From CAZOWM01 sp964583615 (GTDB taxonomy: Bacteria; Spirochaetota; B62-G9; DRHN01), in the NCBI GenBank assembly GCA_964583615.1, contig CAZOWM010000026.1:1-49597 (forward strand): a stretch of DNA of 49,597 bases, read 5' to 3'. The translations under genes and the position numbers were made by a program. Position 1 is the stretch's first letter; the number at the start of each line of letters is the position of its first letter. Shown here in pieces: positions 49,434-49,597 of the stretch. The notes beneath the pieces were generated by a model. The model had not been told where the DNA came from. It saw nothing but the letters and a program-made list of their open reading frames with translations, and made no database searches.

Positions 49434-49597
49434 CTACAGCAGATCTTTCAGAAGATCTGGAATTTCGTTCGGCCGGGAAGCAACAGGTACACCCGCCGTT
49501 TCAAAGGCAGCGATTTTTGCTTCTGCTGTTCCCTTTCCCCCTGAGATGATTGCACCGGCGTGACCCATTCTTTTTCCCGGAGGTGCGGTTCTTCCGG
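49434..49597 (-). CDS. sucD: Succinyl-CoA ligase alpha subunit, C-terminal end (partial)
   Basis: Only the last 54 codons are in the window, with the rest beyond its right edge. The segment GRTAPPGKRMGHAGAIISGGKGTAEAKIAAFETAGVPV is the near-invariant C-terminal part of SucD, followed by P-IPDLLKDLL and TAG. SucCD makes succinate and ATP or GTP from succinyl-CoA, the step after 2-oxoglutarate dehydrogenase, and its place upstream of sucA on the same strand supports a TCA operon sucD-sucA-sucB-lpd-gltA. This end appears undamaged. Confidence 0.93.
   Translation of the reverse strand, partial: GRTAPPGKRMGHAGAIISGGKGTAEAKIAAFETAGVPVASRPNEIPDLLKDLL

Overview
The window looks like a chromosomal segment of a free-living member of the Spirochaetota; this is inferred from gene content and order, since there is no rRNA to type it. 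The pointers are a complete archaeal-type (V/A-type) ATPase operon, a one-iron superoxide reductase resembling treponemal neelaredoxin, and a translation cluster in the order rimP-nusA-infB-rbfA-nrnA-truB-ribF-rpsO-pnp, close to the order known from treponemes. Base composition is moderate and coding density is high. No rRNA, tRNA, CRISPR array, insertion sequence or prophage was seen.

Layout. 1-2.2 kb: the end of carB, a DUF503 (YlxP-like) gene, an inositol-monophosphatase-family gene and a phosphoglycolate-phosphatase-like HAD gene. 2.2-10.9 kb: V-type ATPase subunits H/G, I, K, E, C, F, A, B, D behind a recognisable promoter; the K subunit carries the complete residue set that binds Na+ in Enterococcus NtpK. 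11.0-11.4 kb: superoxide reductase. 11.5-25.0 kb: a hexuronate/sugar-acid region holding a gluconokinase-like FGGY kinase with an EamA transporter, then SDR fructuronate reductase (uxuB), tagaturonate epimerase (uxaE), uronate isomerase (uxaC), an aldo/keto reductase, an unrecognised 130-residue protein, a sugar ABC importer without its ATPase, an alpha/beta hydrolase and KDG kinase. Together these would take galacturonate or glucuronate to KDPG, with only mannonate dehydratase (uxuA) and the aldolase missing from view.

25.1-33.6 kb: a metallophosphoesterase, a ComF-like phosphoribosyltransferase, and three large adjacent genes that form the least explained part of the window. They are an FHA / single transmembrane / calcium-type beta-propeller protein, a secreted Fn3 / parallel-beta-helix protein, and a two-transmembrane receptor-like protein ending in what looks like a SpoIIE/PP2C phosphatase fold without catalytic residues.

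33.6-43.9 kb: the transcription/translation operon. Its leader contains a perfect intrinsic terminator between the promoter and rimP, NusA carries an extra C-terminal zinc ribbon, and RibF appears to have lost a recognisable riboflavin-kinase domain. A second promoter precedes rpsO-pnp. 43.9-49.6 kb, minus strand: a TCA-cycle cluster sucD-sucA-sucB-lpd-gltA. This block is badly damaged: two 100-N gaps, frameshifts and an in-frame stop in sucA, and large in-frame losses in sucB and lpd. Either the locus is decaying or the assembly is wrong here; the sequence alone cannot decide.
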